From: Chryseobacterium endalhagicum
Lineage (GTDB): Bacteria > Bacteroidota > Bacteroidia > Flavobacteriales > Weeksellaceae
DNA length: 64,000 bases
Reading direction: 5' to 3'
Assembly (NCBI RefSeq): GCF_016745235.1
Contig: NZ_JAELVM010000004.1
Coordinates: forward strand, 1 to 64,000
Made by a program: the position numbers and the translations under genes
Part shown: piece after piece, positions 17,408-27,795 of the stretch
Position numbering within the stretch: the stretch's first letter is position 1
Layout of the letters: the number at the start of each line of letters is the position of its first letter
The notes under the pieces: model-generated
Seen by the model: the letters and a program-made list of their open reading frames with translations, nothing else
What the model was told of the DNA's origin: nothing
The model's database searches: none

Positions 17408-17998
17408 TTAATAAGTGCCCTTGTTGATGATATTTTTTAGATAATTGTCCATGATTGACCAGTCATATTCTTTTTTCAATATATCAGAAATATATTTGTC
17501 TGCTTTTATATTTCCACCTTTCTTCGTTACAATATATAAAGGGTGTTGACTGGTATCTATAATAGTTTCTTTTAAAACTTCTTCAAAATCTATAGCGTCA
17601 AAAGACAATTCAAATCCAATTACAAGTATAACATCTTCCAATTTTGAAAAATAAAAATTCATAATATTTAAAAATTCATCTATTTGAAGATTATACCAAT
17701 CATATCTGAAAAAATGACTCAATAAAACATTATCATCTTTATATTCAAGCATGATACTCTCTGTAGATTTATGATATGTAATTTTTTTCATAAATACACT
17801 ACTCAAGCTCATTAATTCATTTTGGTTATCAAAAAAAGACATCTCATAATTGAAAGAATCTATTCCTGTATAATGCTTTTTTTCGTATTTATATTCTTCT
17901 ATTTTTTGAATAATTTCTAATATTTCTACCTCTTTTTTATTAAAAAATAAAACAGCTTCTAAATTTCCTAAATGTAAATCCTTTAAATTCATACCCAT
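17408..17998 (-). CDS. Probable immunity protein of the RHS toxin
   Basis: A 196-residue soluble protein, strongly acidic and AT-rich, starting three bases after the stop of the RHS gene. Genes in this position encode the immunity partner of RHS or other polymorphic toxins. I cannot assign a known immunity family; visible segments include LHLGNLEAVLFFNKKEVEIL, FRYDWYNLQIDEFLNIMNFYF and LVIGFELSFDAIDFEEVL. Its tight linkage, smaller size and base composition unlike the upstream genes fit a toxin-specific, swapped immunity gene. The function is inferred from position only. Confidence 0.6.
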   Translation of the reverse strand: MGMNLKDLHLGNLEAVLFFNKKEVEILEIIQKIEEYKYEKKHYTGIDSFNYEMSFFDNQNELMSLSSVFMKKITYHKSTESIMLEYKDDNVLLSHFFRYDWYNLQIDEFLNIMNFYFSKLEDVILVIGFELSFDAIDFEEVLKETIIDTSQHPLYIVTKKGGNIKADKYISDILKKEYDWSIMDNYLKNIINKGTY

Positions 17999-18001
17999 CT
18001 T

Positions 18002-21000
18002 TTATAGTTTTGTTTGGTCCAAAGGATAATAGCTTCGGAACTGTCCTTGATTTACTCTCAGCAAATTACCATTCTGTAAGAAATGAGTTTCTCCACTGTG
18101 AACTTTAGAACCTGCTGGAATTTGCTTTATAGTTCCATTGAGAAATGTATTTTCTATTCCATCTAAATACATACTTCTTCCGGCTGCATCGTTTGTGAGA
18201 CCAAAGTCTTCTACTCCGTGTTTTCCAAATTTCTTCCCAAACAAAGCTGGTCCAACCGATATTTCAGCTTCAGTAATTACTGAATAGGTTCCTCCAATAC
18301 CATTTCGAGACAAAGAAATACCTTGACCTCCAAATGAAGATAAAAATGTAAGACCAGTTTTTGCTGCAACAAATTCTGCCGCAACTCCTGATGCTGCCAT
18401 TTGCATAGCAACTAAACCATTATATGCCAACTGAGAAGAAGGATTGGCAAAAGGATTATCTGGGGTAGCCCTTATATAAGAACCATCTCCGGGAGTACCA
18501 AAAGCCGCTACACTCATCGCGGGTCCGTTTTGTCCTGCTTTTATTAAGGGATCTAAATTAGTCATTATCCCCAATCCACCCAATAAAGAATTGTTTTTGT
18601 GACTACCATCTGAATTTAATTGAGTTGTAGTATTGTCATAGGCAGTAAACGTTCCAGACTTTCCAAGATATGTTTCATTTTCCCCTGCTGTAGACTGGCT
18701 CGTAGCACTAGAATTCCAATATACTGAATTGGTCAAGAAGTTATATACCCAATCAGTTGGGCTCGCTCCTCCCTGCTCGCCAAAACCAATAGACATTCCA
18801 ATTAATCCTGTAGGATCTTTAAAGAAGACAGGGTTTCCAAATGAATACCCATAAGGATCAAAAGAAGTTTCACTCAAGGGGTCATGCTGCCCAAATCTTC
18901 CCAAATCCGGCATATAGAAACGGGCATTCATATCGTACATTCCTGTTTCCTGAAGCTCATTTCCTAAGAATTTATATTTTTTATATGTATTCTGTCCAAA
19001 ATAAGCTGTTCCGGTTTTTAAGTGATTCATTCCATAAGGATAGTAATCATTACTGTCGACAATTTCAAGAGCACCTACTTTATCTTTAGTAAAACTCACC
19101 CTTACATTCCCTAAATGATCTGTATAGCTGTAAATATATCGAGAATTTAAGTAATCATAAAATCCTTCCGAAGTAGGAAAAAACTGCAGGTCAGGAGTTT
19201 TTTCAGTAATAACGGTAATAGGACCCAGTGTTCCACCACCAAAAATAGGACCCGGCTCCACAATTTCAATAGGAGTAAAAGCCTGTGGCTCAAATGCACG
19301 GGACATCAAAGACAACTCAGAATCCCCTCCTCCTGATGAACTTGTAGAAGTAGTCTTAAAATACTGGAATTCATCCAAATAATCTGTTACCTGTATTGTA
19401 GTATCCGTTCCGGCAAAACCTATTGATGTTTTAATATTCTCTTTTCTTAACTTCACACCATCAGCACCATAATTGGTTTTTATTTGTGAGTTTATCTGGT
19501 CAAATCCTATTTTAATAGTAGAAGGAAGGTTCAGATGATTGTAAGTGATTCCAGTAATTTGCTTATCCAACATGGAAGTGATATTCCCATTTGCATCATA
19601 TTCTATCGGGAATCCTGCTGTACCCTCATATCCTGTACTATTATTACTGTTATCTTTGATCTTAATGGCTATATTTCCATTATAAGAATATGCTAAATCA
19701 TCAATTTTAGTTGCTGTACCGCTTCCGTTTTCCATAACGGAAGTCCTGTATAGTTCTGTGATATTACCATTTAAATCATAAGCCATTGACTCTATATTCT
19801 CTTTGGAATAAGGATTAACGGGGTTCTGGTAAAACCCTGCTGTAAGCCTGTTTAAAGAATCATATGCATAGCCATATCTTTTTGGAGTAATAGATGGAAA
19901 AACCCCTGGAATCTCTACCGTTCTCCAATCTACTTCAGCAATATTCCCGTTATATTTTGGAACAACATTTTTTCCAGGAAACAGTACTCCGTCCGGATTA
20001 GTGATTCCTTCACTCTGGGTATATTTTAGCTTGTAAGAAAATAATTTCCCACCCATATCAGATAGGCCCATCTGGTCTTTGTTGATTCCGGTAAGCCAGC
20101 CTCTTATATTGTAAGTATAATCTATACTTTGCAGGTTATCACCCAGTTTTTTATTTGTAAGCTGAGAAAGCTCATTATAGGTATTGTCAGAGAGCAATAC
20201 TTCAGCATTATCATCCACCTGATGATAATGTTGTTTCAGCCTGTTCTGAAGATCATATACAAATCTTTCTTTTACAACGACCCCTGTTTCATCGGATTTC
20301 CTTTTATGATAGGTATAGGTTCTTAAAGGCATTCCTGTAAAATCCAATTCCATTTCCGTTTTTGTATATCCTCCCAAATAATTGACCGATACTGTAGAAA
20401 CCTCTCTTCCTTTAGTACTATAATAGCTGTAATTTTTTGTCCAGCGGTCGTCATCCAGATTCTTTATATAGGATGCTACAGGAAGCCCCCTTGTACTTCC
20501 CGGGATAAAACTTCCTGTTCCTGGTTGCTGCAATACATTCTGCCCGAAAACCTGGGTAGGAACTGGAGGGGTATCAGGAGGATAGGAGTCATAGTAATTA
20601 ATCCCTAGCACCGTCATACTTCCGGTTGGGAAAGCTGTTTTGGTATAATAAATATCCATCCCGTTTAAGCTAAAAGGCGTAGACACCCTTAGTTCACTAT
20701 TTCCTGGGTTAGCAGCCATGCTATTTATAGCATTTTGCATAATAGCTCTGGTAGAAGCGTTGGCAAAGAATCCTATATAGGCAACTCTTCCAAGTTGATC
20801 ATACTTGGTGAACAGCCAGCCTTTTTTACCAAAATTATTAGCAGTACTGCCCAATAAGGCATCCTGCGATAATACCAGCCTATCTCCTTTATCATATACC
20901 ATATATTCCCAGCCCTTGCCCGGCATTTTCTTTTCCACAACCCGGTATTTCTTATCGTAACGGTATTGATATAGAAGCTGGTCCTGTTTTACCGTATTAG

Positions 21001-21835
21001 ATGTAATATCCGGCGAGTTTCCAGCAAGCGGAGAAAGCACAAAAGCAAGCTGATCATATTCATTGTATACATAATATTTATCAGCATTCTCTGTACTTTC
21101 CTTTACCTTGCGGGATAAAATGATCTGTCCTTTGGCATTTTTAAATTCTATTGCTGTATTTCCATCTTCATCGGTAATGGTATTCTTATAAAGTTGGGAA
21201 GCAGAGTAAAACCCATTTTCATTAAGCTTAGATTTTGTAGCTCCATTCTCCCAAGTCGTGGTGGTGGTAAACTTTCTTATCTTATCTGCCGTAGTATTTA
21301 GAGCATAACCGAAGTTAATAGGCTTTGTGCTCCAATCATTCCCACGTTGAATCTCTTTTTGAATCCTTCCTAAAGGAGAATTTTCCAATACCTTTTCAGA
21401 ATAAATTTTCTCTGTTCCATATATGGCAGAAGCACCTGATAAAGGATTGGTATAAATAGCTCCATTCTGGGTTGAGCTTTGAGGAATGGGAAGGTAGTTT
21501 TTTACAGGTCTTCCAAAAGCATCATATTCGACATGTGAAACCACATCTTTTCCATCAGGGGAAGTTTTGACTCCTACTACTTGCCTAGGCCTGCCCAGCC
21601 CGTCAAAATAGTTGACCGTTTCACTGTACTTAGTACAGTCACTATTTAAGCAGTCTTTTGTGTCAACATAATTCTCCGTTGGGGTTAGCTGTCCAAATGA
21701 TAAGACGGAGATAAGAACCATAAGCAAAATTGATATTCTTTGAAGCATTTTAGTTTTGCCGCATCTTATATTTTGAAGTTTCCGGAACTTCGGTAGTTGC
21801 TTTTCTTTTGTTTGTTGTGTTATTTCTTTCATCAT
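18002..21835 (-). CDS. RHS/YD-repeat protein with DUF6443-type N-terminus and C-terminal toxin-like tail
   Basis: A 1277-residue RHS protein. The N-terminus has YVDTKDCLNSDC and ETVNYFDGLGRPRQVV, typical of DUF6443 proteins of Bacteroidetes. YD-type repeats (YDALNRL-like, e.g. YDSLNRLTAGFY, YDANGNITSML) run to about residue 950. The RHS core motif, YDMNARFYMPDLGRFGQHDP, lies near 967. After it comes a low-similarity tail; its last 90 residues carry KKFGKHGVEDFGL, AGRSMYLDGIE, HSGETHFLQNGN and FRSYYPLDQ. Such His-rich tails are seen in nuclease toxins of the BECR type, but the match is weak. A start at 21748 would expose a signal peptide (MLQRISILLMVLISVLSFGQ); the 21835 start would be coupled to the upstream stop. 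Confidence 0.85.
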   Translation of the reverse strand: MMKEITQQTKEKQLPKFRKLQNIRCGKTKMLQRISILLMVLISVLSFGQLTPTENYVDTKDCLNSDCTKYSETVNYFDGLGRPRQVVGVKTSPDGKDVVSHVEYDAFGRPVKNYLPIPQSSTQNGAIYTNPLSGASAIYGTEKIYSEKVLENSPLGRIQKEIQRGNDWSTKPINFGYALNTTADKIRKFTTTTTWENGATKSKLNENGFYSASQLYKNTITDEDGNTAIEFKNAKGQIILSRKVKESTENADKYYVYNEYDQLAFVLSPLAGNSPDITSNTVKQDQLLYQYRYDKKYRVVEKKMPGKGWEYMVYDKGDRLVLSQDALLGSTANNFGKKGWLFTKYDQLGRVAYIGFFANASTRAIMQNAINSMAANPGNSELRVSTPFSLNGMDIYYTKTAFPTGSMTVLGINYYDSYPPDTPPVPTQVFGQNVLQQPGTGSFIPGSTRGLPVASYIKNLDDDRWTKNYSYYSTKGREVSTVSVNYLGGYTKTEMELDFTGMPLRTYTYHKRKSDETGVVVKERFVYDLQNRLKQHYHQVDDNAEVLLSDNTYNELSQLTNKKLGDNLQSIDYTYNIRGWLTGINKDQMGLSDMGGKLFSYKLKYTQSEGITNPDGVLFPGKNVVPKYNGNIAEVDWRTVEIPGVFPSITPKRYGYAYDSLNRLTAGFYQNPVNPYSKENIESMAYDLNGNITELYRTSVMENGSGTATKIDDLAYSYNGNIAIKIKDNSNNSTGYEGTAGFPIEYDANGNITSMLDKQITGITYNHLNLPSTIKIGFDQINSQIKTNYGADGVKLRKENIKTSIGFAGTDTTIQVTDYLDEFQYFKTTSTSSSGGGDSELSLMSRAFEPQAFTPIEIVEPGPIFGGGTLGPITVITEKTPDLQFFPTSEGFYDYLNSRYIYSYTDHLGNVRVSFTKDKVGALEIVDSNDYYPYGMNHLKTGTAYFGQNTYKKYKFLGNELQETGMYDMNARFYMPDLGRFGQHDPLSETSFDPYGYSFGNPVFFKDPTGLIGMSIGFGEQGGASPTDWVYNFLTNSVYWNSSATSQSTAGENETYLGKSGTFTAYDNTTTQLNSDGSHKNNSLLGGLGIMTNLDPLIKAGQNGPAMSVAAFGTPGDGSYIRATPDNPFANPSSQLAYNGLVAMQMAASGVAAEFVAAKTGLTFLSSFGGQGISLSRNGIGGTYSVITEAEISVGPALFGKKFGKHGVEDFGLTNDAAGRSMYLDGIENTFLNGTIKQIPAGSKVHSGETHFLQNGNLLRVNQGQFRSYYPLDQTKL

Positions 21836-21838
21836 GCT

Positions 21839-24800
21839 TTAATTTACAGGGATATAAAATTCTGCTTCTGTAAAGCCATTAGGTACTGTTACAAATGGCC
21901 TAGGTCTTATTATCAAGCCTCCATTATTAATCACCAGAATACGCCAATTTCCTGAATCAATGGTCTGCATAACAGGCGAGGAAGAAGTAATGCAATCACC
22001 CACTATTTGAGCATTCGTAGCACCTCCATTATGATAAAATTTCACTTTGACTTTTAAAATTCCTGACATAAATGTTGTTGCCGAACCTAAAGTTAAAATG
22101 TAGTATATATCTCCGGGACTGGCAACTCCCTGAATTAGACAGCTTTTAGGATCACAAGAAGCAATCATATTAGTTAAAATTTGCCCCGAAGAGTTAATTT
22201 CATTCTGCGCCTGACTTTCAGCGTCTGCCTGGCTTACGGTAGAGGTGTAGGTTCCATAGGGTACATTATAAGTATAGGATCCCCCAACATAGCCGGGTTG
22301 ACAGTTATTACGTGTAAAGACTGGATTTTGAGCGGCATTATAAAACTTTAATGCTGTATTATACTTAAAAGAAGCTGTCGTTTTTTCCTCAGAATCTTTA
22401 GTGCTTTGCAATCTTCCTGCAAAATCATAGGTAAAATATTTCCTGATTCCATTCGTTTCAGCTACACTGGTAACCCCTATAAGAGGATCATGAGTATAAG
22501 TGGTAGCAAGGAAAGAAGCTGGTAGGTTCTGGCTAAAAAGATCTAGTGCCTTAACCAGCTCTTTTTCAGAAGCTGCATCCACATCCAGATTCGATTTATC
22601 TACAATATCTGAAATGCTTCCAGAGATCTGGTCATATTTCGCTCCGACTATTTTAGCTATAGGCAGGGTCTTATTGTATCCATAAACAATAGTGGTCGGG
22701 ATTTTTGACTGATCTGTAGTCTGTAATAGATGTCCTTTTTCATCATACAGATCTATGCTCATCACTTTATTCTCTTCACCAGCCGTGTTGACAGCATCCA
22801 TAGACTGATAGGAAGCTACAGGCTGAAGTTTTCCTGCCGTTGCTGTACTCAGTCCATATTTCACCTGCTTTTCTCCCAGCTTGATACCATTTTTAAAGGA
22901 TTCGGTTTTAATTACCTCACCATATTTTTTTTGGTTCAATAGCTGCTGCATTTCTGAAGGCTGCGTTCCAAGCATATCTTTTGGATAATATAGTTTCCCG
23001 CTCATTACATCTCCTCCCAAAGTAGCAGTCTGAGTTTTTAAAAGAGGCAGATCCGGATCATACTCAAAAGTTTCCACGTTTTCCACTACACCTCCTTCTG
23101 CATAATCAAAAGTATGTTTTTCGGCAAGCATATCCCTATGAGACAGCAGTTTTACAGTCATACCATAACCATTGGAGTATCCCGAAACAAAAGGAATTTC
23201 CCTCCCTCTTTCAATCACAGTCTCACCCAAAACCTTATAATTGTAATTATATGTTTCTTTTCGTAAAAGTTCACCTGAAGCACTGTAAACTTCCTGAGAG
23301 GTCCGCTTACCGGTTCTTACATCCAGACTTGTCTGGACATCCAGATTGGGAAAGCCTGTATTATTTATAAAAAAGGTATCGTTCACTCCTGTTCCCATAG
23401 AAATTAAGGGAGGAATACTCGGGTATTCTTTAGGCGAGGTATACTTATGCAGGGTAAACCCTTTTCCTTCTTCTTCCTCTTTTATGCTGGAATAGCCAAC
23501 ATACGTGTTCTGTGTCTTATCCACACTGATCAGGCTTCGGATCATGGTTAGGAAAGTTCCTCCAATAAAATCCTGCTTTTCCTGCCATGTCAAATTATTA
23601 AATCCTCCAGAACCAAAAACCCCTTCCCCAAGCTCAGAAGTTGGATATCCATAAGAAGGTACATTATTTACATATCCTGAAGTTAGACCGTCAGATTCCT
23701 GATAGCTATACTTAAGTTTTCTCACACTAGTGCCATCGGAGATTTCCTGGCTGGCAATTCTTAGCCCCCCTCCTAATACTTCCTGATTTTTAAGCCTGAA
23801 TTTATTAGCCTCATAAATGAGATTAGTATATCCTCCGGTTGGATAAGTAATTTTTGACAGCATTCCCACTTTCATATCATTTACATCCGGATAAATATTA
23901 CGGGTTCCCCTTAAGGGATAAATTTCTGTACCCTGTAATTGGATAGGAAGGATCGAAAAATTCTTCAATCCTGTATTCATATAAAGGATGGGACGCCGAT
24001 CCTCTCCAGAATAATTTCTCTTATAATATCCGTACCAGTCTCCTTCACTGGTAGAATTACTGCCTGGAAGATTTCCTTTAACATAGTTAAGCACATACTT
24101 CTGAACAACTCCCCCATTATTCTGCCCGAGCTCTTCTACATAATCCAGATATAACCTTTTATCAAAACCGTCAGCAACAGAACCATTCATATAGCTATAG
24201 TAGAGCTTGTATGTTTTGATAAGCTTATTTTGAATAGTACTCCATACCTCAACCCCTGTAAGGGCATAATCACCTATCAGATCTTTACGTGGGTGCTCAT
24301 ATTTAAATTGTATCGTAACTTCATCAGAAGTAATGGTTTTGATTCTCTTAGGTGAAAGAAAAACATTAGTCTCTGTTACATTGTTATAATCAGGGGGCCT
24401 CATATAATTTCCGTAATTCGGTTGGTCAATAAAGTATTTGTACAATAATTGAGAGGTAGTGTAAAAAGGAACACTTTCATATACAAAATCTACTTTTTTA
24501 CCTGTGTTTACATTCTCAATAGTATTTAAATGCCATGCTGAAATATCCCAGTTAAGCTCTTGATGATCAATACCTCCCCAAGGTGGAGAATCATAGTAAC
24601 TGTTAGGTGAATTCAAATAAGAAAGGTCATAGTCATTAAAGCTATATTTAAATCCACTATGAGTAATACCGAAATTGAAATAATCTCTTACCCTTCGTCT
24701 ATTTAAAGGAATATTCTGAAAGAAGGAAGGAAGATTAGGATCACTTGGGTAGGTAACTGTAAAATCTTTAATCCTGCTGCTGTAAGATGCACCAATTGGA

Positions 24801-25453
24801 AAAATTTCTTTAGGAGCAGTAGTCTCCGGCTGGTCTGTATTGGGTGCCACAGCCATTTCTGAATCCGGATAATAGAACTGGCTCTGTAAGCCAGGTGCGG
24901 CTGCAGTAAAAATATCTGGTGAGATATCTATATTATTAGGTCCTGGATTTGGCATTGGAAGAGTGGAAACACATACATTTGAATTTCGGTATTTCCAACC
25001 CACCCGCAATGGATGTCCTAAAGTGTCATTACAATCCAGTGGCATTCCTCCAGATCCAAGAGATCCACTAAATTTACGGGCTACAAAATGAAAATCATTA
25101 ACTTCTTTTATGCTTCTCCCTATATTTCCACCCGCATTTAGAATCCACCCAGTTCCTTCTCTGGAGGCTACAGAATTCACCTGGATACCCTGAGTATTAT
25201 ACTCCAAAGAAACAGGGATTTTTAAACCATCTAAATCCAATTGAAAAAAAGGAATTTCTATTTTAGCTTTACCAGAGTATAAATCTACCGGAACAAAGCT
25301 ATATTCCTGAAATCTTGCTACTGAAGGCTCTTTAGTATCAGTAACCATAAGTGAGTTAAGAAACCCGTTAGGGGTTGGCGCTGGGGGAGTGATTTGAGAA
25401 TATAACCTCTCCACCATGCCTAAAAAAAGACATGAAATAAAAATTTTTCTCAT
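21839..25453 (-). CDS. Large secreted YD-repeat-like protein with DUF5977 domain
   Basis: A 1204-residue exported protein. Its signal peptide (FISCLFLGMVERLYSQ) is followed by an SpvB/RHS-like shell, with VDLYSGKAKIEIPFFQL, VSLEYNTQGIQVNS and WILNAGGNIGR near the start, then loose YD-like repeats (TYDFAGRLQSTKDSE). At about residues 1045-1100, CQPGYVGGSYTYNVPYGTY and SQADAESQAQNEIN match DUF5977. The last 90 residues look like a beta-sandwich. It sits between the T9SS-domain protein and the RHS protein in one operon; it may form the shell or secretion partner of the toxin, which is inference. Confidence 0.85.
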   Translation of the reverse strand: MRKIFISCLFLGMVERLYSQITPPAPTPNGFLNSLMVTDTKEPSVARFQEYSFVPVDLYSGKAKIEIPFFQLDLDGLKIPVSLEYNTQGIQVNSVASREGTGWILNAGGNIGRSIKEVNDFHFVARKFSGSLGSGGMPLDCNDTLGHPLRVGWKYRNSNVCVSTLPMPNPGPNNIDISPDIFTAAAPGLQSQFYYPDSEMAVAPNTDQPETTAPKEIFPIGASYSSRIKDFTVTYPSDPNLPSFFQNIPLNRRRVRDYFNFGITHSGFKYSFNDYDLSYLNSPNSYYDSPPWGGIDHQELNWDISAWHLNTIENVNTGKKVDFVYESVPFYTTSQLLYKYFIDQPNYGNYMRPPDYNNVTETNVFLSPKRIKTITSDEVTIQFKYEHPRKDLIGDYALTGVEVWSTIQNKLIKTYKLYYSYMNGSVADGFDKRLYLDYVEELGQNNGGVVQKYVLNYVKGNLPGSNSTSEGDWYGYYKRNYSGEDRRPILYMNTGLKNFSILPIQLQGTEIYPLRGTRNIYPDVNDMKVGMLSKITYPTGGYTNLIYEANKFRLKNQEVLGGGLRIASQEISDGTSVRKLKYSYQESDGLTSGYVNNVPSYGYPTSELGEGVFGSGGFNNLTWQEKQDFIGGTFLTMIRSLISVDKTQNTYVGYSSIKEEEEGKGFTLHKYTSPKEYPSIPPLISMGTGVNDTFFINNTGFPNLDVQTSLDVRTGKRTSQEVYSASGELLRKETYNYNYKVLGETVIERGREIPFVSGYSNGYGMTVKLLSHRDMLAEKHTFDYAEGGVVENVETFEYDPDLPLLKTQTATLGGDVMSGKLYYPKDMLGTQPSEMQQLLNQKKYGEVIKTESFKNGIKLGEKQVKYGLSTATAGKLQPVASYQSMDAVNTAGEENKVMSIDLYDEKGHLLQTTDQSKIPTTIVYGYNKTLPIAKIVGAKYDQISGSISDIVDKSNLDVDAASEKELVKALDLFSQNLPASFLATTYTHDPLIGVTSVAETNGIRKYFTYDFAGRLQSTKDSEEKTTASFKYNTALKFYNAAQNPVFTRNNCQPGYVGGSYTYNVPYGTYTSTVSQADAESQAQNEINSSGQILTNMIASCDPKSCLIQGVASPGDIYYILTLGSATTFMSGILKVKVKFYHNGGATNAQIVGDCITSSSPVMQTIDSGNWRILVINNGGLIIRPRPFVTVPNGFTEAEFYIPVN

Positions 25454-25462
25454 AAGTACTGG

Positions 25463-26977
25463 TTATTTTTTTATTAATTTGGCACTGGCGGTCTTATCTG
25501 TATCGGTTTTAATAGAAACCAGATAAGCACCTTGTACCAGAGTTTGGGTATTAATTTTAGTGACTTTATTCTTTGTCTTCAAGTTGTAAAGCTGTCTTCC
25601 CCCCATATCGTACAGGATGATATCTGCTTCTTTAAAATCATAGCCGATTTCAATATAGGTATAGTCGGACACAGGATTTGGATACACTTTAATATCATAT
25701 TTGGGGATAAGCTCCGTGATCTGTTTATCACCTAGCTTCACAATTTTCCAGTTTTCGCTTCCTAATTGTGGTGAACTGGTGCCAGCTAAAATTATACTGC
25801 CATCACGGTTGAGTTTAACATCAGACAACCGCTCTTCCCTCTGGTGAGATTCGCCTTTGACATGTTTTCTCCAAGATTCGTTCCCGTTCTGGTCAAGATA
25901 CAGAAGCCAAAAACTTTCGTCGTTTTCCTCGATCTTGCCATCGGCTTGGGTGTAGCCACCTAATAATATTCCGTTTGTCGTTTTATCATCACCCGAATGG
26001 ACTATATTCGTTCCCATTAAAACATCACGACCTCCCATTGTGTATGTTTTATTCCAGATCTCGTCGCCTTTTTCGTTTAAAGAGAGAATCCAAAGGTCGG
26101 TACCTTCTTTTACTTGGGTTTCTCCAGCTACTAAAAAGCCGGTAGTGGTTAAAGCCAGTGTTTTAAGCTGGTCATCAGCTTGTGTACCATAATTTTTCTC
26201 CCATTCTACATTATTATCTTTCGATAGCTTTATAAGCCAAAAATCTCCATCTCCGTTATTACCAGTCTTTTTACTACCTCCCTTAGTGCTTCTGGAATAG
26301 ACTCCCACTAAAGAACCGCCATCACGTGTAGGAAGCATTTTTTTTGCTTCATCGCTTCCTTTCCCACCTAAAATAAGTCTTGAAATTTCGTTACCATCTT
26401 TATCAAGTTTATAGATAACAATATCTTTACTACCATATCCGATAGAAGTATTCTGGATATTTCCCACTACAAAAAAGCCTTCGTCAGTAGTTTGAATAAC
26501 AGCACTCGATTCCTCATCTGCTGAAGTTCCCAATGTTTTCTGCCAAAGCTCATCTCCAAATTCATTAATCCGTATGATCCAGATATCAGAACCTCCTCTT
26601 GAACTCTCTTTTTTATCAAGCCCTTTGCCTGAATAAGAGGTTCCTGAAAGAAGAAAACCTCCTTCTTTTGTAGGAATTGTAGATATTAAATGATCATGAG
26701 CATTACCAGAAAAATATCTGTTAAAAACCACCTGTCCTTCCTGATTTAATTTAACAACATGAAAATCGTAGCCATTATTTTGTCTGCCGCCTTCTACCTG
26801 AAGCTTAGTGCTCTGAATTGAGCTTCCTGTAATTAAGTACTGTTGGTCTATTGTCGTGGTAACTTGACTTAAAAAATCCTGTGTAGAAGATTTGATGTCC
26901 TTCTGCCACAATATTTCCTGGGCAGACAGCCCAAAAAGCGTACATATGGAAAATGCACTCATGTAGAGTTTTCTCAT
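25463..26977 (-). CDS. Type IX-sorted beta-propeller-like surface protein
   Basis: A 504-residue protein whose signal peptide (FSICTLFGLSAQ) is followed by at least six repeats with a Gly-Gly-Asp or Gly-Ser-Asp turn and a W.IK.N/L..-type strand (GGSDIWIIRINEFGDELWQK, GDGDFWLIKLSKDNNVEW, GTDLWILSLNEKGDEIW). This is a likely propeller. The C-terminus is a T9SS type A domain (IKVYPNPVSDYTYIEIGYD, IILYDMGGRQLYNL, GAYLVSIKT, AKLIKK). First gene of the operon, it may carry the two RHS-like proteins to the surface or anchor them. Its promoter is at 27008-27015. Confidence 0.85.
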   Translation of the reverse strand: MRKLYMSAFSICTLFGLSAQEILWQKDIKSSTQDFLSQVTTTIDQQYLITGSSIQSTKLQVEGGRQNNGYDFHVVKLNQEGQVVFNRYFSGNAHDHLISTIPTKEGGFLLSGTSYSGKGLDKKESSRGGSDIWIIRINEFGDELWQKTLGTSADEESSAVIQTTDEGFFVVGNIQNTSIGYGSKDIVIYKLDKDGNEISRLILGGKGSDEAKKMLPTRDGGSLVGVYSRSTKGGSKKTGNNGDGDFWLIKLSKDNNVEWEKNYGTQADDQLKTLALTTTGFLVAGETQVKEGTDLWILSLNEKGDEIWNKTYTMGGRDVLMGTNIVHSGDDKTTNGILLGGYTQADGKIEENDESFWLLYLDQNGNESWRKHVKGESHQREERLSDVKLNRDGSIILAGTSSPQLGSENWKIVKLGDKQITELIPKYDIKVYPNPVSDYTYIEIGYDFKEADIILYDMGGRQLYNLKTKNKVTKINTQTLVQGAYLVSIKTDTDKTASAKLIKK

Positions 26978-27007
26978 TTGTTATTTGTTTTATTTATATT
27001 AAATGTG

Positions 27008-27015
27008 CAAATTTA
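27008..27015 (-). promoter_or_regulatory. -7 element of the RHS operon
   Basis: TAAATTTG on the minus strand fits TAnnTTTG and lies about 30 bases before the ATG at 26977, the only good promoter candidate for the four-gene operon. Confidence 0.55.
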
Positions 27016-27753
27016 ACATTTTTTAATAGTTATTAACTTCTCTCTACAGAGAATCAATATGAGTTTTATCACCTATTGGAGATTTTCAGATTTATTGATA
27101 CAAGCCTTATTACTATAAAAACGACATATCGGTCGTTTTAAAATATCTTTTGACTTGTTATTAATTTAATATTAAATAACATTTAGACTTTTGTCATTAA
27201 ACTATTAAGTTCCATTCTCTTTGATATTTTGAAGAACAGATATCTTTTTTCAAAAACAATACATTGATATGTATTTCCAATCTCATATCTTTCAATATAT
27301 AAGACCTAAGTAACACAGCTAAGGCTTATAAAAAGACCGGTCAATTCTATAGAATCTGCAATCACTTCAACAATATTTCTTAATAATTGCTTGGATGAAT
27401 ACTGTTTACTTTAAGAGAAAATTCCTTACACCATTTGAATTCTCTGATTTCGGAAATGAATTATTTCCCCAAGAGATTTTGCAGGTCTGGATTAAAGGCA
27501 CTCATAATTTTCTTCAGTTTTACAATCTGTTCATCACTTAATAATACTGAAAAATGATCTCAGTATTATTTATTGGCTTTGAGTATTCCAAAAAAGCCTC
27601 ATTGTTTAAATTTTCGGATTTCAAAAACAAAAATGAATGTGGTAAGGAAACTTAGAAAAAAATTAATAGATATTTTTAAGATTTTCCGGTCAGCTAAAAT
27701 TCTTCAATTCTAAAAACCTACAGGAATAAAATTATCCGAGTGTTTTTGCAGTA
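27016..27753. other. AT-rich gap upstream of the RHS operon
   Basis: No complete gene. A palindrome ACGAC ... GTCGT (about 27121-27136) could be an operator or a weak terminator. On the minus strand near 27470-27550, a 32-codon frame without a start, ending LSDEQIVKLKKIM then AFNPDLQNLLGK, looks like the tail of a decayed gene. Confidence 0.4.
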
Positions 27754-27785
27754 AAACAAAAAACCACTCACATTACTGTAAGTGG
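27754..27785 (-). terminator. tRNA-type terminator, copy 2 of the 32-bp direct repeat
   Basis: Identical to 16952-16983. It is probably the native terminator of the tRNA gene, displaced about 18 kb from the intact tRNA by the insertion of the element at 27796-45766. Confidence 0.75.
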
Positions 27786-27795
27786 CTTATTTTCT

